Assembly: GCA_964436865.1 (NCBI GenBank)
Contig: CAYTFK010000324.1
Span: 1-7,815, forward strand
Length of the DNA: 7,815 nucleotides
Origin: JAXGPP01 sp964436865
GTDB lineage: Bacteria; Planctomycetota; Planctomycetia; Pirellulales; Thermoguttaceae
Reading direction: 5' to 3'
Positions 5,655-7,815 of this stretch are shown here, one piece after another (the first letter of the stretch is position 1; every line of letters starts with the position of its first letter). The translations under genes and the position numbers were made by a program. The notes beneath the pieces were generated by a model. The model saw only the letters and a list, made by a program, of their open reading frames with translations. It had not been told where the DNA came from and made no database searches.

Positions 5655-7815
5655 ATGATGCGAGCGGGTGTCGCCTGCAGCCTGGGGTGCCTTCTGGCCG
5701 TTGCTGCGGCCGCACTCTCCATTGATGCGCCAGCGGCCACTGCGGCCGAGGCAAAGCCTGAAGCGGTCCGTCAGCTCGGTCCGCTGGCAGGCGTCGAGGA
5801 GATTGTGTTCGCAGTCCGGCCGGCGGCCAATTATCACTACTACGAGAACTTCGGCCACTTCCTGCACCACGTGCGGCAGTGCTACGCTCCGCCCGAGCAA
5901 GCCGACGCCGGTCCCCCTGCGCCACTGTACCACGAGGGCGGCCGACTGTGCCGGCTGAATCTCGCGACCGGCGAACTGAAGGTCCTGCTCGACGATCCCC
6001 ACGGCGGTGTCCGCGACCCATGGGTCGACTACGACGGCCGCACGATCGTCTTCTCATACCGCAAAGGCGGAGAGCCCTCCTATCACCTTTACCGCATCGA
6101 TGCCGACGGCGCCGGCTTGACCCAATTGACCGACGGCCCCTACGACGATATCGAGCCCTGCGGCACGCCGGACGGCGGCATTCTGTTCTGCTCCAGCCGC
6201 GCGCGTCGTTACGTGGGCTGCTTCCCCGCCCCCGTGGCCACGCTCTACCGCTGCCGGCAGGACGGCAGCGACGTGCATCCGGTCTCGGCCAGCCCCTTTA
6301 CCGACAATACGCCTTGGATGCTTCCCGACGGACGCGCGCTGTTCACCCGGTGGGAATATGTCGACCGGAACCAGCTTTCGTTCCATCACCTGTGGACGAT
6401 GAACCCGGACGGTACCGAGGTCATGACGTACTTCGGCAACCAATACACCGGCCGGGGGACGCCGATTCCGCGGTTCTCCGACTATGCGATGCTCGACGGC
6501 AAGCCGATTCCCGGCACGCGCCGAATCGTGGCTTCGTTCTCGCCGGATCACGGTCGGGGCGAGCACCTGGGCTACATCACCGTGGTCGATCCGAGCAGCG
6601 GGCCAGACGCGCTGGCGTCGGCAAAGCGGCTGCGCGCCGATCGGCAGTTCCGCGACCCGTACGCCCTCTCCGCCGACTGTATCCTTGTCGCCGATCCGAA
6701 GGGCATCTGGACCATGGATGCTGCCGGCAAGACAGAGCTTGTCTTTCAACTGCCGGCCACCGCGGCGAGGCTCGAATGCCACGAACCTCGCCCGCTCGCG
6801 GCCCGACCCCGCGAGCCGGTGGTCCAGTCGCGGGTCGAGCGGAAGGCCGCGACGGGACGCCTTGTACTGATCGATGTCTGCCATGGCCGCAATATGGAGG
6901 GCATCGGCCGCGGCGAGATCAAGCGGTTGCTCGTGCTCGAACAGTTGCCCAAGCCGGTGCAGTTCTCCGGCGGGCAGGAACCCTTGACGATCGGCGGCCC
7001 GTTTGCCCTGGCACGGATTCTGGGCACCGTGCCGGTCGAAGCCGACGGCTCGGCCTACCTGGAAGTGCCGGCTCTCCGCGCGCTCTACTTTGCGGCCCTG
7101 GATGAGAACGGGCTGGCGGTGAAACGGATGCACAGCTTCGCGAGCGTCATGCCGGGCGAGACCATGGGATGCGTCGGCTGCCATGAACACCGCACGAATG
7201 CTCCGCCCAAGCGCGAACTGCCTTTCGCAGTGCTGCGGCCGCCCACCCCGATCGAACCGGTGGCCGGCGTGCCCGACGTGTTCGACTATCCCCGCGACAT
7301 CCAGCCAATCCTCGACCGGCACTGCGTGGCCTGCCACAATGCCGATCGTTGGGAAGGCAAGGTTGACTTGAGCGGCGACCGCACGCCGCTTTACAGCCGC
7401 AGCTACTGGAGCATGGTGACCGAGGGGCTCATTGCCGATGGCCGGAACTACACCGGCAACATGCCGCCGCGAAAAGTCGGCAGTTCTGCCAGCCGGCTCC
7501 TGCGGTTGGTAGACGGGAGCCACTATGGCGCCCGCGTGACGCCGCGCGAGCGCGACATGCTGCGGTTGTGGGTCGACAGCGGGGCCACGTATCCCGGCAC
7601 CTACGCGGCCCTGGGAAGCGGCATCGCCCTGGCGGAATTGCCGACCGAGGTTATCGAGCGCCGCTGCGCGGGTTGCCACCGCGCCGATCCGCAACCGTAC
7701 GTCGGCATGCAGAAAGACGCCGTCCATTACCAATTCGGCCGCCGCGGTCCGCCGCAGGTTATCTCCAACGGCCTGATCGACTTCCTGATGATCCGCCGTT
7801 TGGCCTATTTCAAAC
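5655..7815 (+). CDS. HzsA-related exported multihaem cytochrome c, partial at right edge
   Basis: From ATG at 5655 the frame stays open for 720 codons to the end of the window. A signal peptide occupies about residues 1-31 (MMRAGVACSLGCLLAV then Ala-rich). Residues about 45-370 show TolB/PD40-like beta-propeller repeats, for example IVFSYRKGG (131-139), LYRIDADGAGLTQLTDGPYDD (145-165) and TMNPDGTEV (248-256). About 400-500 resembles the middle domain of the hydrazine synthase alpha subunit. Three c-type haem motifs follow: CVGCH (506-510), CVACH (557-561, preceded by DIQPILDRH) and CAGCH (671-675). This architecture is that of HzsA-related proteins, common in planctomycetes that do not perform anammox. 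The protein should be periplasmic and carry electrons or a redox activity; hydrazine synthesis is not implied. GGGGAGG (5643-5649) lies 5 nt before the first ATG and 8 nt before a second ATG at 5658. It follows the GH89-like gene by 24 nt. Confidence 0.8.
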   Translation, partial: MMRAGVACSLGCLLAVAAAALSIDAPAATAAEAKPEAVRQLGPLAGVEEIVFAVRPAANYHYYENFGHFLHHVRQCYAPPEQADAGPPAPLYHEGGRLCRLNLATGELKVLLDDPHGGVRDPWVDYDGRTIVFSYRKGGEPSYHLYRIDADGAGLTQLTDGPYDDIEPCGTPDGGILFCSSRARRYVGCFPAPVATLYRCRQDGSDVHPVSASPFTDNTPWMLPDGRALFTRWEYVDRNQLSFHHLWTMNPDGTEVMTYFGNQYTGRGTPIPRFSDYAMLDGKPIPGTRRIVASFSPDHGRGEHLGYITVVDPSSGPDALASAKRLRADRQFRDPYALSADCILVADPKGIWTMDAAGKTELVFQLPATAARLECHEPRPLAARPREPVVQSRVERKAATGRLVLIDVCHGRNMEGIGRGEIKRLLVLEQLPKPVQFSGGQEPLTIGGPFALARILGTVPVEADGSAYLEVPALRALYFAALDENGLAVKRMHSFASVMPGETMGCVGCHEHRTNAPPKRELPFAVLRPPTPIEPVAGVPDVFDYPRDIQPILDRHCVACHNADRWEGKVDLSGDRTPLYSRSYWSMVTEGLIADGRNYTGNMPPRKVGSSASRLLRLVDGSHYGARVTPRERDMLRLWVDSGATYPGTYAALGSGIALAELPTEVIERRCAGCHRADPQPYVGMQKDAVHYQFGRRGPPQVISNGLIDFLMIRRLAYFK

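Noticed and set aside
5879..7105. A + strand frame of 408 codons overlapping the cytochrome gene
   Set aside because: It is the shifted frame of the HzsA-related gene; its product is an Arg/Pro-rich string without motifs.
6054..7733. A minus-strand frame of 559 codons opposite the cytochrome gene
   Set aside because: Same antisense effect of GC-rich codon bias; the sense strand encodes three CxxCH motifs in a continuous frame.
1..7815. CRISPR arrays, tRNA genes or insertion sequences
   Set aside because: No regularly spaced repeats, no tRNA T-loop signature in a cloverleaf context, and no transposase motifs or paired terminal repeats with target duplications were seen.

Overview
The window is GC-rich, tightly coded on the + strand in its right-hand three quarters, and looks like a chromosomal segment of a planctomycete, probably of the Pirellulales type. 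The grounds are the secreted divergent glycosidases, a HzsA-related multihaem cytochrome of the kind that is abundant in non-anammox planctomycetes, a small CPDC thioredoxin-fold protein, and short intergenic palindromes. No rRNA or housekeeping marker is present, so this placement is inference.

Layout. (1) 1-477, minus strand: a toxin-antitoxin-like pair, a DUF4258/BrnT-like small protein followed by an overlapping small antitoxin-like protein that runs off the left edge. (2) 478-1543: about 1.07 kb without a convincing protein gene. Its left half holds a possible promoter for the pair, a tandem 8-bp repeat and two dispersed-type palindromes. Its right half starts with a near-consensus sigma70 promoter (967-996) followed by several hairpins, ending in a 24-bp imperfect stem at 1451-1515. 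This is either a very long structured 5' leader or an unrecognised non-coding RNA. (3) 1544-1831, plus strand: a 95-aa glutaredoxin/thioredoxin-fold protein. (4) 2019-7815, plus strand: a three-gene cluster with gaps of 42 and 24 nt and good Shine-Dalgarno sites. It holds a secreted GH20-like beta-hexosaminidase, a secreted divergent GH89 (alpha-N-acetylglucosaminidase, NAGLU-like) enzyme, and a secreted beta-propeller multihaem cytochrome related to the alpha subunit of hydrazine synthase. The last gene is cut by the right edge with at least 720 codons and three CxxCH motifs visible.

Working model. The two glycosidases carry signal peptides and match families that remove beta- and alpha-linked N-acetylhexosamine, so the operon probably degrades an amino-sugar-containing glycan outside the cytoplasm. 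The co-transcribed cytochrome is exported too; its link to glycan use is unexplained and is the most intriguing part of the coding content. The most unusual non-coding content is the strong promoter that leads into about 540 nt of structured, apparently untranslated sequence.
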